NCBI GenBank assembly: GCA_900319525.1
Contig: ONOU01000001.1
Span: 1 to 64,000, forward strand
Source: an uncultured Prevotellaceae bacterium
GTDB lineage: Bacteria; Bacteroidota; Bacteroidia; Bacteroidales; Muribaculaceae
DNA: 64,000 nucleotides
Direction of reading: 5' to 3'
The notes under the pieces were generated by a model. The model was not told the DNA's origin, did not search any database, and saw nothing but the letters and a program-made list of their open reading frames with translations. Position 1 is the first letter of the stretch. Every line of letters starts with the position of its first letter. The position numbers and the translations under genes were made by a program. Positions 23,940-33,222 of the stretch are shown in pieces.

Positions 23940-24060
23940 AATGATAAAAAGTGCCTCGTTGATGTCCATTTGAACACAACGAGGCTTGGTTTTTTCTCGA
24001 ATCAGATAGATAAGATTTGATTGATGATAATGTTTTCTCCAATTGTTATGAATCAGTATG
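23940..24060 (-). ncRNA. Candidate small RNA with its own promoter and terminator
   Basis: In the divergent spacer between the aminopeptidase gene and mutS2, a minus-strand -7 box TATCTTTG (24066-24073) with TTCG 20 bp upstream is followed about 75 bp later by a perfect 9-bp stem, CAACGAGGC (23977-23985) / GCCTCGTTG (23953-23961) in transcript order reversed, and then CACTTTTTATC. That gives an independent transcript of roughly 110-120 nt with no convincing ORF. It could also be an attenuated long leader of the aminopeptidase gene, but that gene has a nearer promoter. Confidence 0.5.
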
Positions 24061-24065
24061 ATGCC

Positions 24066-24073
24066 GCAAAGAT
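24066..24073 (-). promoter_or_regulatory. -7 box of the candidate small RNA
   Basis: TATCTTTG on the minus strand; TTCG 20 bp upstream replaces TTTG. Confidence 0.55.
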
Positions 24074-24105
24074 ACAAATTATTTCTCCATTACACGAAAA
24101 AACAC

Positions 24106-24113
24106 TAATTTTG
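24106..24113 (+). promoter_or_regulatory. -7 box abutting mutS2
   Basis: TAATTTTG, only 5 bp before the mutS2 ATG at 24119. With usual spacing transcription would begin at or next to the start codon. Confidence 0.6.
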
Positions 24114-24118
24114 TGCCT

Positions 24119-26575
24119 ATGATTTATCCCTCAACTTTTGAGACCAAGATTGGCTTTGATGCCGTCAGGCGGGAATTGGAGCGACACTGCGTGAGCGCGC
24201 TGGGAGCGGCCAACGTGCCGCTGTTGCGTTTCTCCAACCGTCGTGACGAGGTGGTACGCTGGCTTGAAGAGACCAACGAGTTCCTGTCTATCCTGCAGAC
24301 TGGCAAGGAGTTTCCGCTGAGTTATTACTTTGACTTGCGCGTGGTGCTGAAAGAGATCGCGACACCGGGCACATTCCTGTCGGCCGAGCGCTTGTTTGAC
24401 CTGCAACGCCTGCTGGTCACGGTGAGCCAGGTATTGCGCTTCTTCAACTCGGGCAACGATGGCAACACGACCTATCCGCGCTTGAGCGAGCTCACCAGCG
24501 GCATGCAGGCCTTCCCCGAACTGAGCACCGCTATCGCTCATGTCCTGGACAAGGCGGGTAACATCAAGGATACGGCGTCGCCCCACCTGCATGAGCTGCG
24601 GGTGTCGATCGCGCGCGTGACCAGCAGCATCAACGGCACCCTGCGCCGCATCATCGCCCAGGGCAAGCAGGACGGCATCCTGGACAACGACGTGCAGCCC
24701 TCGTTGCGCGATGGCCGCCTGGTATTGCCCGTGAGCGCGATGAACAAGCGCAAGCTCCACGGCATCGTCCATGACGAGAGCGCAACAGGAAAAACCGTGT
24801 TTATCGAGCCTGACGCCATCGTCGAGGCCAACAACCGCATCCGCGAGACCGAGGCCGAGATCGCCCGTGAGATCATCCGCATCCTCACCGAGGTGACTGA
24901 CCTGATTCGCCCGCATCTCGCCGAATTGGCCAGCGTGCTGGAGACGCTGGGACAGTTGGACTTCATTCGTGCCAAGGCGCTGTTTGCCAAGGATGTGGGC
25001 GCCCAGATGTGCCACATCGACCGCAAACCCGTTGTGGAATGGTACACGGCCATCCATCCCGCCCTGATGCTCTCGTTGCGTGCCCAGGGCAAGGAAGTGG
25101 TGCCCCTGAACATTAACCTGAATCGACAGGACCGCATCCTCGTCATCTCGGGACCTAACGCCGGCGGCAAGTCGGTGTGCCTCAAGACGGTGGGCGTGGT
25201 GCAGTATATGATGCAATGTGGCCTGCTGCCCACACTGCGCGACAATTCCCACATGGGACTCTTCCGCGACATCTTCATCGACATTGGCGACCAGCAGAGT
25301 ATCGAGAACGACTTGAGTACCTACAGCAGCCACTTGCAGAACATGAAGCTCTTCCTCTCTAAGGGAGGCCGGGAGACGCTTATCCTCATCGACGAGATGG
25401 GTAGCGGAACCGAGCCGCAGATTGGCGGTGCCATCGCCCAGTCCATCCTGGAGCAACTCAACGAGCACCAGGTGATGGGCGTGGTCACGACCCACTACCA
25501 GAACCTCAAGCACTTTGCCGACGAGACCGATGGCGTGGTCAACGGAGCCATGCTCTATGACCGCCAGCGCATGCAGCCCTTGTTCCAGCTGTCGATGGGT
25601 TACCCCGGCAGCTCGTTTGCCATCGAGATTGCCCGCAAGACGGGGTTGCCGCAACAGGTTATCGACAAGGCGAGCGAAATCGTGGGCAGTGACTACATCA
25701 ATATGGACAAGTACCTGCTCGACATCGTGCGCGACCGCCGTTACTGGGAGAACAAGCGCCAGGACGTGCGTGCCAAGGAGAAACGCCTCGACCAGATGAT
25801 TGCCGACTATGACGATCGTCTTGACAACATCCGTGCCGAGCACCGCCAGATTATCCATGACGCCCGTGCCGAGGCTCAGGAAATCCTGCAAGGCAGCAAT
25901 GCTCAGATTGAGCGCACGATCAAGGAAATTCGTGCCCAGCAGGCCGAGAAAGAGCGCACCAAGGAATTGCGGCGGCAGCTCGATGAGTTCAAGCAGCGAT
26001 TGAATGCCAGTGAGCCCGAAGCCCCCGAACGGCTCAAGGAACTCACGCCCAAGGACAAGGCCCACCGCAAGCAGCCCAAGAAGAAGGCGGCCCCCAAGCC
26101 CATGGCCAAGGATCGACCCTTGCAAGCGGGAGACAATGTCGTGCTCAAGGGCACAACCACCGTGGGCTCGCTCATCAGTATAGATGAGAAATACGCCCTG
26201 GTGGCCTTTGGCAACATCAAGACACGTATCGAGGCCGACAAGGTAGAGCGCACCATGCGCAAGGAGAAGACGCCTAAGGCCGAGTCGCTGGGCCGCTCCA
26301 CGACCGACGAGATAAGAGCCCGTCAGCTGAACTTCAAGCCCGATATCGACGTGCGTGGCATGCGTGCCGATGAAGCCTTACAGGCCATCACCTATTTTAT
26401 AGATGACGCCATCCAGTTCAGCGCCCAGCGCGTGCGCATCCTGCATGGAACAGGAACGGGCGCGTTGAAAGTGGCCATCCGTGAGTACCTGCACACGGTC
26501 AACGGTGTGAAGTCTTTCCGTGACGAACATGTGCAGTTTGGAGGTGCGGGCATCACCGTTGTGGATTTGGAATAA
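24119..26575 (+). CDS. mutS2: MutS2 endonuclease / ribosome-collision ATPase
   Basis: 818 residues from ATG 24119. The N-terminal MutS core is followed by the ABC-type ATPase with Walker A SGPNAGGKS, Walker B LILIDEMGSG and the ST-rich THY H-loop (VVTTHYQNLKHF), then a long coiled coil (about 515-650), a KOW-like segment and a C-terminal Smr nuclease domain (about 745-818: DVRGMRADEAL, ILHGTGTGALK). Known roles: suppression of homologous recombination and, in Bacillus, splitting of collided ribosomes. It lacks the mismatch-recognition domain I, as expected for MutS2. Promoter box abuts the start codon; a hairpin terminator follows. Confidence 0.96.
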   Translation: MIYPSTFETKIGFDAVRRELERHCVSALGAANVPLLRFSNRRDEVVRWLEETNEFLSILQTGKEFPLSYYFDLRVVLKEIATPGTFLSAERLFDLQRLLVTVSQVLRFFNSGNDGNTTYPRLSELTSGMQAFPELSTAIAHVLDKAGNIKDTASPHLHELRVSIARVTSSINGTLRRIIAQGKQDGILDNDVQPSLRDGRLVLPVSAMNKRKLHGIVHDESATGKTVFIEPDAIVEANNRIRETEAEIAREIIRILTEVTDLIRPHLAELASVLETLGQLDFIRAKALFAKDVGAQMCHIDRKPVVEWYTAIHPALMLSLRAQGKEVVPLNINLNRQDRILVISGPNAGGKSVCLKTVGVVQYMMQCGLLPTLRDNSHMGLFRDIFIDIGDQQSIENDLSTYSSHLQNMKLFLSKGGRETLILIDEMGSGTEPQIGGAIAQSILEQLNEHQVMGVVTTHYQNLKHFADETDGVVNGAMLYDRQRMQPLFQLSMGYPGSSFAIEIARKTGLPQQVIDKASEIVGSDYINMDKYLLDIVRDRRYWENKRQDVRAKEKRLDQMIADYDDRLDNIRAEHRQIIHDARAEAQEILQGSNAQIERTIKEIRAQQAEKERTKELRRQLDEFKQRLNASEPEAPERLKELTPKDKAHRKQPKKKAAPKPMAKDRPLQAGDNVVLKGTTTVGSLISIDEKYALVAFGNIKTRIEADKVERTMRKEKTPKAESLGRSTTDEIRARQLNFKPDIDVRGMRADEALQAITYFIDDAIQFSAQRVRILHGTGTGALKVAIREYLHTVNGVKSFRDEHVQFGGAGITVVDLE

Positions 26576-26581
26576 ATAATT

Positions 26582-26620
26582 CAAGTTTCTAAAAGTAGTC
26601 CGGCTGCTTTTTAAAACTTG
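26582..26620 (+). terminator. Hairpin after mutS2
   Basis: Nested stem: outer CAAGTTT (26582-26588) / AAACTTG (26614-26620), inner AAAAGTAG / CTGCTTTT with TTTTT. It lies 7 bp after the mutS2 stop and 28 bp before the next gene. Confidence 0.65.
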
Positions 26621-26647
26621 AGGTTAATAATTATCAGACAATCAATT

Positions 26648-28696
26648 ATGCTGGAGAATAACATATTTTTCAAGGATTTCAAGACATCGGGTGGCTTAAT
26701 TCCGTTTGACCGCATCACGACGGCCGATTATGAGCCGGCCATTCGCCGTGGCATTCAGGAGCACGAAGCCGAGGTCGAGGCCATTACCGGCAACGGGGCC
26801 GAAGCGACATTCGAGAACACCATCGTCGCCCTCGACCGTGCTGGAGCGACATTGAACCGTGTGCTGGGCGTGTTTTATCCCATGCTCTCGGCCAATGCCG
26901 ATGATGCGTTGATGCAGGTGAGCAATCGCATGGCTCCCGTGCTCAGCGAGCACTTCAACAGCATCACGCTCAACGAGCGCCTGTGGCAGCGGGTGAAGTA
27001 TGTGCATGACCACTTTGATGCCTCGAGACACGATCAGGAGGATGCCATGCTGATGCGTGAGACCTATGATGGCTTTATACGTAGCGGAGCCAACCTGCAG
27101 GGTGCCGATCGTGACCACTACCGCGAGTTGTCCAAGCGCCTGACCGAGTTGACCTTGAAATTTGACCAGAATGCCCTCAAGGAGACTTCACGCTATGAGT
27201 TGTGGCTCAGGGAGGATGATCTGGCCGGTTTGCCCGAGAGTGCCCTGGATGCCGCCAAACAGGCCGCCCGAGACAAGGGACGTGGCGAGGAGTGGCTGGT
27301 GACGTTGGATGCGCCCAGCTATGGCCCGTTCATGAAATATAGTGACCGCCGCGACCTGCGCGAGAAGTTATATAAGATGTATAACCGCCAGTGTACCAGC
27401 GGTGATTATTGCAATCTGGACATCTTGCGGAACATCGCCAACACCCGCCTGGAACTTGCCCGGTTGATGGGGTGCAAAACCTTTGCCGACTACAAGCTGC
27501 AGCACACGATGGCCCAGACGCCTGCCGGTGTGTATGCCATGCTCGACCAGCTGCGTGAGGCCTATCTGCCCGTGGAACGCAACGAGATGGTGCGTTTGAC
27601 ACGCTTTGCCAGCGAGCTAGAGGGCAAGCCCATCGACATCATGCCGTGGGACTATAGCTACTATAGTAACAAGGAGAAAGACTCCCTATTTGATATCAAT
27701 GACGAACTGCTGCGACCTTACTTTGAACTGGGGCGGGTAACGTGTGGCGTGTTCGGCTTCGCCACCAGGATGTACGGCCTGCGCTTCACGCCCAACCATG
27801 ACGCGCAGGTGTTTCACCCCGAGGTGGAGGTCTATGACGTGACTGACGAGGACGGCAAGGCCGTTGGCGTGCTTTATCTTGATTTCTTCCCGCGCGCGAC
27901 CAAGCAGAGTGGGGCATGGATGACGAGTTTCCGTGAGCAGTATATCGATGACAACGGTAATGACGTGCGGCCACTGGTCACCCTGACGATGAATTTCACG
28001 CGGCCCACCGACACCAAGCCCTCGTTGCTCACTGTGCGCGAGGTGGAAACGTTTATGCACGAGTTTGGCCATGCCTTGCATCAGCTCTTGTCGCGTTGCA
28101 AGTATCAGTCGCTCTCGGGAACCAATGTCTATCGTGATTTTGTCGAGGTCCCCTCGCAGTTCAACGAGAATTACGTCTATGAGCGGGAATTCCTGGATAG
28201 TTTCGCCCGTCATTACCAGACTGGTGAGCCTGTTCCTCAAGAGTTGATCGACCGCCTGATTGCTTCGTCTCAATACGGGGCCGCCTATGCCTGCGTCCGC
28301 CAGTTGGGCTTCGGTTACATCGACATGGCCTGGCACAGCATCACCGTGCCCTATGAGGGCGACGACTTCAAGTTTGAGTATGGCGCCGTGAAGGACGTGC
28401 AGGCCTTTGAACCCGTAGAAGGCTGCATCATGTCACCGCAGTTCACGCACATCTTCTCGGGCGGATATGCAGCCGGCTATTACGGCTACAAGTGGGCCGA
28501 AATGATCGAGTGCGATGCCTTTGACCAGTTTAAGCAGCATGGAATCTTTGACCGCGACACCGCCCGCTCCTGGGTCAATAACGTCCTCTCCCGTGGCGGC
28601 ACCGAGCCCCCCATGGAACTTTACAAACGTTTCCGCGGCTCCGAACCCAGCATCGACGCCATGATGCGCCGCGACGGCCTCACAACCGACCATTAA
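26648..28696 (+). CDS. dcp: M3-family metallopeptidase (peptidyl-dipeptidase Dcp-like)
   Basis: 682 residues from ATG 26648 (MLENNIFFKDFKTSGG); an upstream in-frame TTG lies inside the terminator region and is not used. M3 zinc site HEFGH in VETFMHEFGHALHQLLS with the downstream glutamate segment (FVEVPSQFNENYVYE), and the C-terminal AGYYGYKWAEMI common to Dcp/OpdA. Known role: removal of C-terminal dipeptides or cleavage of oligopeptides. No signal peptide at this start, so cytosolic. Followed by a GNAT gene after 12 bp. Confidence 0.93.
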   Translation: MLENNIFFKDFKTSGGLIPFDRITTADYEPAIRRGIQEHEAEVEAITGNGAEATFENTIVALDRAGATLNRVLGVFYPMLSANADDALMQVSNRMAPVLSEHFNSITLNERLWQRVKYVHDHFDASRHDQEDAMLMRETYDGFIRSGANLQGADRDHYRELSKRLTELTLKFDQNALKETSRYELWLREDDLAGLPESALDAAKQAARDKGRGEEWLVTLDAPSYGPFMKYSDRRDLREKLYKMYNRQCTSGDYCNLDILRNIANTRLELARLMGCKTFADYKLQHTMAQTPAGVYAMLDQLREAYLPVERNEMVRLTRFASELEGKPIDIMPWDYSYYSNKEKDSLFDINDELLRPYFELGRVTCGVFGFATRMYGLRFTPNHDAQVFHPEVEVYDVTDEDGKAVGVLYLDFFPRATKQSGAWMTSFREQYIDDNGNDVRPLVTLTMNFTRPTDTKPSLLTVREVETFMHEFGHALHQLLSRCKYQSLSGTNVYRDFVEVPSQFNENYVYEREFLDSFARHYQTGEPVPQELIDRLIASSQYGAAYACVRQLGFGYIDMAWHSITVPYEGDDFKFEYGAVKDVQAFEPVEGCIMSPQFTHIFSGGYAAGYYGYKWAEMIECDAFDQFKQHGIFDRDTARSWVNNVLSRGGTEPPMELYKRFRGSEPSIDAMMRRDGLTTDH

Positions 28697-28708
28697 ATTT
28701 AGTGTGAA

Positions 28709-29200
28709 ATGAATAGGCTAATTAGAAAAGCAGTCATGGGAGATGTGCCGGTGATTATGCGGCTCGTCGAGGAGGCGCGTGGCATCATGCGCTCGTGCGG
28801 CAACATGAACCAGTGGATTGGTGGCTATCCCAGTGAGGAGACCATTATTGAGGACATCAATAATGGGCATTGTTACGTGTGCGAGGAAGAGGGTGGGGCG
28901 CTTGTGGCTTCGTTTGCCTTTATCCCTGGTCCTGAACCTACTTACAAGCAGATCTACGAGGGACAATGGCTGGATGATAGGCCCTACTATGTGGTGCACC
29001 GCCTGGCCAGTACGGCAGCGAGTCATGGCATTTTTAACGATGTGATGGATTACTGCATGGGTGTGGCGGGTTGTTTGCGCATCGACACTCACCGCGATAA
29101 CGTCATCATGCGACACGTCATCGAGCGCTATGGTTTCATCTACTGCGGCATCATCTATCTGCTCAACGGCGACGAGCGCCTAGCCTATCAGACACCTTAG
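28709..29200 (+). CDS. GNAT family N-acetyltransferase
   Basis: 163 residues. N-terminal IRKAVMGDVPVIMRLVEEA typical of GNAT beta1-alpha1; QWIGGYPSEETIIEDI; HCYVCEEEGGALVASFAF; the acetyl-CoA binding region is RLASTAASHGIFNDVMDY and the C-terminal RIDTHRDNVIMRHVIERYGF is diagnostic of the RimI-like subgroup. Substrate unknown. Downstream of the M3 peptidase, probably cotranscribed, and followed by a strong terminator. Confidence 0.9.
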   Translation: MNRLIRKAVMGDVPVIMRLVEEARGIMRSCGNMNQWIGGYPSEETIIEDINNGHCYVCEEEGGALVASFAFIPGPEPTYKQIYEGQWLDDRPYYVVHRLASTAASHGIFNDVMDYCMGVAGCLRIDTHRDNVIMRHVIERYGFIYCGIIYLLNGDERLAYQTP

Positions 29201-29207
29201 ACGAAAA

Positions 29208-29235
29208 AAGAGCCGGCTCAAGCGAGTCGGCTCTT
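29208..29235. terminator. Convergent terminator
   Basis: AAGAGCCG ... CGGCTCTT stem continued inward (GCTC/GAGT), tetraloop AAGC, flanked by A6 on the left and CGTTT on the right. Serves the GNAT gene and the converging lipoprotein gene. Confidence 0.8.
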
Positions 29236-29258
29236 CGTTTAATGTAGTATAACTAAAA

Positions 29259-29846
29259 TTAGTTAATGGCTTTCTTTACCTTGTCGGCAGCAGCGTCTAC
29301 ACCCTCAGCAGCCTTATCCTTGGCAGCGTCAACAGCATTGCCAGCAGCGTCCTTAACGGCCTCCTTGGCAGCGTCAACCTTCTCACCAGCGGCATCGGCA
29401 GCAGCACCGGCAGCATCCTTGGCAGCGTCAACGGCACCCTCTACCTTCTCGGCAGCAGCCTTGGCTACGTAGTCAGCGAAACCAGCCTTCAACTCCTCGG
29501 GAACATTGATGTAACCGGTCATCTTCTCAGCCAGAGTCGGGATCTTAGCCAGGATGGCCTCCTTGTTGTTCTCCCAAACGGTCTTCAGGATGTTGATGAT
29601 GTTGAAGTAACCAGCCTGGTCACCACCAGCGAGCAGCTCCTCGGCCTTAGCCTTAATGCCGTCGAGCAGGGTAACAGCCTGAGCCTCATCGGCGCAGTTC
29701 AACAGGTCAGCAGCAACACCGTCTACGGTGTACTCAGCTACGGGAGCCTCTTCTACGGGAGCTTCCTCAGCGGGCTTGGTCTCAGTCTTGCAACCAACAA
29801 ATGCGATAGCAGCAACAGCTGCAAACATCAATAAAAACTTCTTCAT
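29259..29846 (-). CDS. Alanine-rich repeat lipoprotein
   Basis: 195 residues. Signal peptide with lipobox (AIAFVGC, Cys19), a short acidic/proline linker (EEAPVEEAPVAE), a helical domain (about 45-130), then from about 130 to the end an amphipathic run of AAKDAAG / AADAAGEKVDAAKEAVKDAAG-like 11-residue units resembling LEA or apolipoprotein repeats. Such tails bind membranes or protect proteins; the role here is unknown. Strong consensus promoter at 29902-29932 suggests high expression. Confidence 0.85.
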   Translation of the reverse strand: MKKFLLMFAAVAAIAFVGCKTETKPAEEAPVEEAPVAEYTVDGVAADLLNCADEAQAVTLLDGIKAKAEELLAGGDQAGYFNIINILKTVWENNKEAILAKIPTLAEKMTGYINVPEELKAGFADYVAKAAAEKVEGAVDAAKDAAGAAADAAGEKVDAAKEAVKDAAGNAVDAAKDKAAEGVDAAADKVKKAIN

Positions 29847-29901
29847 AATAAAACAACTTTTTTAAATAATAAATGATTAATAATAAAACGATTCAACGCC
29901 G

Positions 29902-29932
29902 CAAATGTAACGGCTATTTTTGAATTGACAAA
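29902..29932 (-). promoter_or_regulatory. Promoter of the alanine-rich lipoprotein gene
   Basis: Minus strand TTTG (29929-29932), 19-bp spacer, TACATTTG (29902-29909): full consensus, 55 bp before the ATG. Confidence 0.8.
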
Positions 29933-30004
29933 CTTTTTTACTCTCAATTTTCATTTTTTTGTACTTTTATTGTCCATTTGGGCGGTTTTGCGGGCAAAAA
30001 ACTT

Positions 30005-30012
30005 TACCTTTG
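30005..30012 (+). promoter_or_regulatory. -7 box upstream of the YugP-like gene
   Basis: TACCTTTG, about 100 bp before the ATG at 30115; no well-placed TTTG at -33. The leader would be about 95 nt. Confidence 0.5.
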
Positions 30013-30114
30013 CGGTGCGTATTATGCCCAGCACTTTTTGTAGCAATTTCTGTGCCAAATGGTCGCTGACTTATAGATAACTATTAAAAACTATCAACTA
30101 AAAAACTAAATAGT

Positions 30115-30795
30115 ATGCTTATCTGGATTATAATGGGAGGCATTTTCATTCTGAGCCTTATTGTTCAGAACTCCCTCAAGTCAAAATTTGCTAAATATAG
30201 CAGAGTACCATTGGGTGTTCCCATGGCAGGCCGTGATATCGCTATGGCGATGTTGCAGCAGAATGGCTGTGGCGACGTTCAGGTGACCAGCGTAAGCGGC
30301 CAGTTGACCGATCACTTTAATCCCGCCAACAGGACGGTCAACCTGAGCGAGCCGGTCTATGGCACCAACAGTATCGCTGCCGCTGCTGTCGCTGCTCACG
30401 AGTGCGGCCATGCCGTGCAGCACAAGGTGGGCTACAGCATGCTGCAACTGCGCACCAAGCTGGTGCCCGTGGTCTCCTTTGCCTCTAACACGGTAAACTG
30501 GCTCATGATCGTGGGCATTATGATCATTCAGATCACCCCAATCCCCTTGTATATTGCCATTGGCCTGTTTGCCTGCACGGTGCTGTTCAGTTTTGTGACC
30601 TTGCCCGTTGAGGTGGATGCCAGCCGTCGTGCCATCGCATGGCTCGAAGGTTCGGGCATCGTTAGTGGCGAACAGCTGACTTATGCCAAGGACGCCCTGC
30701 ATGCCGCAGCCTACACCTATGTTGTGGCTGCTATCGGCTCACTGGCTACATTATTATACTACATCGCAATGATCTTTGGCGGTAATCGTCGATAA
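30115..30795 (+). CDS. YugP-type zinc metallopeptidase
   Basis: 226 residues: N-terminal TM helix (about 2-20), a soluble stretch with GVPMAGRDIAMAML and NLSEPVYGTNSIAAAAVAAHECGHAVQH containing the HExxH-type zinc motif HECGH, then two membrane helices (about 118-160) and a third near the C-terminus. This matches the Zn_peptidase_2/YugP family of neutral integral-membrane metallopeptidases. Substrate unknown. It is followed after 42 bp by hisS. Confidence 0.92.
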   Translation: MLIWIIMGGIFILSLIVQNSLKSKFAKYSRVPLGVPMAGRDIAMAMLQQNGCGDVQVTSVSGQLTDHFNPANRTVNLSEPVYGTNSIAAAAVAAHECGHAVQHKVGYSMLQLRTKLVPVVSFASNTVNWLMIVGIMIIQITPIPLYIAIGLFACTVLFSFVTLPVEVDASRRAIAWLEGSGIVSGEQLTYAKDALHAAAYTYVVAAIGSLATLLYYIAMIFGGNRR

Positions 30796-30837
30796 TAACC
30801 TAAAACACAACGATAAAGAGAGAATAATTGATAAGAA

Positions 30838-32202
30838 ATGGCACAAAAACCATCCATACCTAAAGGCACGCGTGACTTCTCGCCCATCGAGATGGCGCGT
30901 CGCAACTATATTTTTAATACTATTAAGGACGTCTTTCTGCTCTACGGCTTCCAGCAAATCGAAACCCCGGCCGTTGAGAACCTGTCCACGCTCATGGGCA
31001 AGTACGGCGAGGAGGGTGACAAACTGTTGTTCAAGATCCTCAACAGTGGTGACTACCTCAAGGATGCCCCCGATGACCTGCTTGCTGCCCATGACTCGCT
31101 ACACTTGACGACCAAGATCAGTGAGAAAGGCTTACGCTATGACTTGACGGTGCCCTTTGCCCGCTATGTCGTGCAGCACCGCAACGACGTGCAGATGCCC
31201 TTCAAGCGCTACCAGGTGCAGCCCGTGTGGCGTGCCGACCGTCCCCAGAAGGGGCGTTACCGCGAGTTCTACCAGTGTGATGCCGACATTGTGGGCAGTG
31301 ACTCGCTGTGGAACGAGGTGGAGCTGGTGACCATGATTGATGAGGTATTTAACCGCTTCAATATCAATGTCGCCATCAAGCTCAACAACCGTAAGATCCT
31401 GAGCGGCATTGCTGAGATCATCGGTGCTGCCGACAAGATTATTGATATCACCGTCGCCATCGACAAGCTTGACAAGATCGGTCTCGATAATGTCAATGCC
31501 GAGCTTCGGGAAAAGGGTCTGACCGATGAGGCTATCGCAACCCTCCAGCCCTTGTTGACGCTCGAAGGCACTAACGATGAGCGCCTCGCAGCACTTGAAA
31601 CCATGCTTGCTGCAAGCGAGGTGGGCATGAAGGGCATCGACGAGATGCGCTATGTGCTTAACCATGTGGCCGAGCTGGGAACCCGTGCTCGTGTAGAGCT
31701 TGACGTGTCGCTGGCCCGTGGTCTGAATTATTACACGGGTACCATCCTCGAGGTGAAGGCCCTGGATGTGGCCATCGGCAGCATCACGGGAGGTGGCCGC
31801 TATGATAACCTGACAGGAGTGTTCGGCATGCCGGGGCTCTCGGGCGTGGGTATCAGCTTCGGTGCCGACCGCATCTATGATGTGCTCAATGCCCTTGACC
31901 TCTATCCTGCCGACACCATGGCAACGGCACGGGTGATGTTTGTGAACTTTGGCGAGCAGGAAGCCGCCGCATCGTTGCGCCACATCATGGCGCTGCGTCG
32001 TGCCGGCATCAGTGCTGAATTGTATCCCGACAGCGCTAAGATGAAGAAGCAGATGAACTATGCCAACGACAAGCAGATTCCGTTTGTGGCCATCGTTGGT
32101 GCCGATGAGGTTCACACGGGAACTATCGCCCTCAAGAATATGACAACTGGCGAGCAGCAATCCTTGTCAATCGATCAGGTAATCGAGCAATTGCACAAAT
32201 GA
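30838..32202 (+). CDS. hisS: Histidyl-tRNA synthetase
   Basis: 454 residues. Class II synthetase core: KGTRDFSP at the N-terminus, motif 2 region [23 protein letters not shown], the HisRS-specific [12 protein letters not shown] and motif 3 [13 protein letters not shown]... [11 protein letters not shown], followed by the anticodon-binding domain (about 365-454). Charges tRNA-His. Essential housekeeping gene between yugP and the Crp-type regulator, same direction. Confidence 0.97.
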   Translation: MAQKPSIPKGTRDFSPIEMARRNYIFNTIKDVFLLYGFQQIETPAVENLSTLMGKYGEEGDKLLFKILNSGDYLKDAPDDLLAAHDSLHLTTKISEKGLRYDLTVPFARYVVQHRNDVQMPFKRYQVQPVWRADRPQKGRYREFYQCDADIVGSDSLWNEVELVTMIDEVFNRFNINVAIKLNNRKILSGIAEIIGAADKIIDITVAIDKLDKIGLDNVNAELREKGLTDEAIATLQPLLTLEGTNDERLAALETMLAASEVGMKGIDEMRYVLNHVAELGTRARVELDVSLARGLNYYTGTILEVKALDVAIGSITGGGRYDNLTGVFGMPGLSGVGISFGADRIYDVLNALDLYPADTMATARVMFVNFGEQEAAASLRHIMALRRAGISAELYPDSAKMKKQMNYANDKQIPFVAIVGADEVHTGTIALKNMTTGEQQSLSIDQVIEQLHK

Positions 32203-32220
32203 TTTGATTTTACGGTGGCA

Positions 32221-32895
32221 ATGAACAGCATGTACCAGCAATTGATGCAGTTGCCCCTGTTCCAGGGGGTGAGCAGCGACCAGATCACGGCGCTTGTCGA
32301 GAAAATGCCGTTCCATTTTCTCAAGTTCCGCAACGGGGACAACATCTTTGTTGCAGGCGAGCCGTGCACGCACATCCGTTTCATCGTGTCGGGACGCGTG
32401 AGGCTTGAAACGCCATGCGCCCACCTGCGCGTGTCGCTGTTCCAGACGTTGGCAACGCCTCATGTGTTGGCTGCCGAGAACCTTTTCGGTAGAGATACAA
32501 CCTATCCCTGCAACGCTGTGGCCGATGGGCCGTGCGGCATCTTGCAACTGCGCAAGAGCGACTACATCAAGATGCTGGGCACCGACAAGGTGTTCCTGTT
32601 CAATATCCTGAATTACCTCTCGAGCGGTAGTCAGCGCTACAGCTCATCGATTGCCGCAATCAAGGACGGGTCGCTGGTGGAGCGCCTTGCCATGCTGGTC
32701 GATGCCCTGGTGTTTAATGGGGCGGCCGACGTGACCCTGCGGTTTAAGCAGAAGGATCTGTGCACATTGCTGGGCACTCAGCGCACGACGCTGGTTTCCA
32801 CACTCGATAGGCTTGTCAATGACGAAATTCTGGAATATGACAGCAATCAGATCAGTATTCTGGACTTGAAACGGTTGAGTGAGTTTTTACAGTAG
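32221..32895 (+). CDS. Crp/Fnr family transcriptional regulator
   Basis: 224 residues from ATG 32221. A cyclic-nucleotide-binding-type beta-barrel (about 10-125: LPLFQGVSSDQITALVEKM, FIVSGRVRL) precedes a winged helix (about 155-222; FKQKDLCTLLGTQRTTLVSTLDRLVNDEIL). There is no N-terminal Fnr cysteine cluster, so oxygen sensing by Fe-S is unlikely; the effector is unknown. It begins 18 bp after hisS. Confidence 0.87.
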   Translation: MNSMYQQLMQLPLFQGVSSDQITALVEKMPFHFLKFRNGDNIFVAGEPCTHIRFIVSGRVRLETPCAHLRVSLFQTLATPHVLAAENLFGRDTTYPCNAVADGPCGILQLRKSDYIKMLGTDKVFLFNILNYLSSGSQRYSSSIAAIKDGSLVERLAMLVDALVFNGAADVTLRFKQKDLCTLLGTQRTTLVSTLDRLVNDEILEYDSNQISILDLKRLSEFLQ

Positions 32896-32913
32896 TATAA
32901 TATAAATCAGAAA

Positions 32914-33186
32914 ATGAATAAGTTTACTTATTATACCCAGGGGACGTGTTCGTCCCAGATCGATTTTGAACTGGATGATGATGGCGTGATTGGCGATGTG
33001 CGATTCACGGGTGGATGCCACGGCAATTTGCAGGGCATTTCGGTGCTGCTCCGTGGCATGAAAGCCAGCGAGGCGGTTTCTAAGTTGCAGGGCATACGTT
33101 GTGGCTACAAGAACACCTCGTGCCCCGACCAACTGGCTTTTGCCCTGCGCCAGGCATTGACCCAAAACGCGTCTGCGGGTAAGTAG
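32914..33186 (+). CDS. TSCPD domain protein (TIGR03905-like)
   Basis: 90 residues consisting of a TSCPD domain: FTYYTQGTCSSQIDFELD, FTGGCHGNLQGISVLLRGM, and GYKNTSCPDQLAFAL that gives the family its name. Several cysteines suggest metal binding. TSCPD domains also occur at the C-terminus of class II ribonucleotide reductases; the nrdJ gene at 58786 is on the same window but far away. Function unproven. Follows the Crp regulator by 18 bp. Confidence 0.9.
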   Translation: MNKFTYYTQGTCSSQIDFELDDDGVIGDVRFTGGCHGNLQGISVLLRGMKASEAVSKLQGIRCGYKNTSCPDQLAFALRQALTQNASAGK

Positions 33187-33222
33187 AATTAGAATTACTG
33201 ACAAGATTTAATGATATTGAAA

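Noticed and set aside
23862-24077. 71-aa minus-strand ORF
   Set aside because: Needs a TTG start overlapping a promoter box and spans the terminator hairpin; a small RNA explains the region better.
24131-26125. 664-codon open frame on the minus strand
   Set aside because: Antisense to mutS2, no domain, low-complexity H/V/L/G composition.
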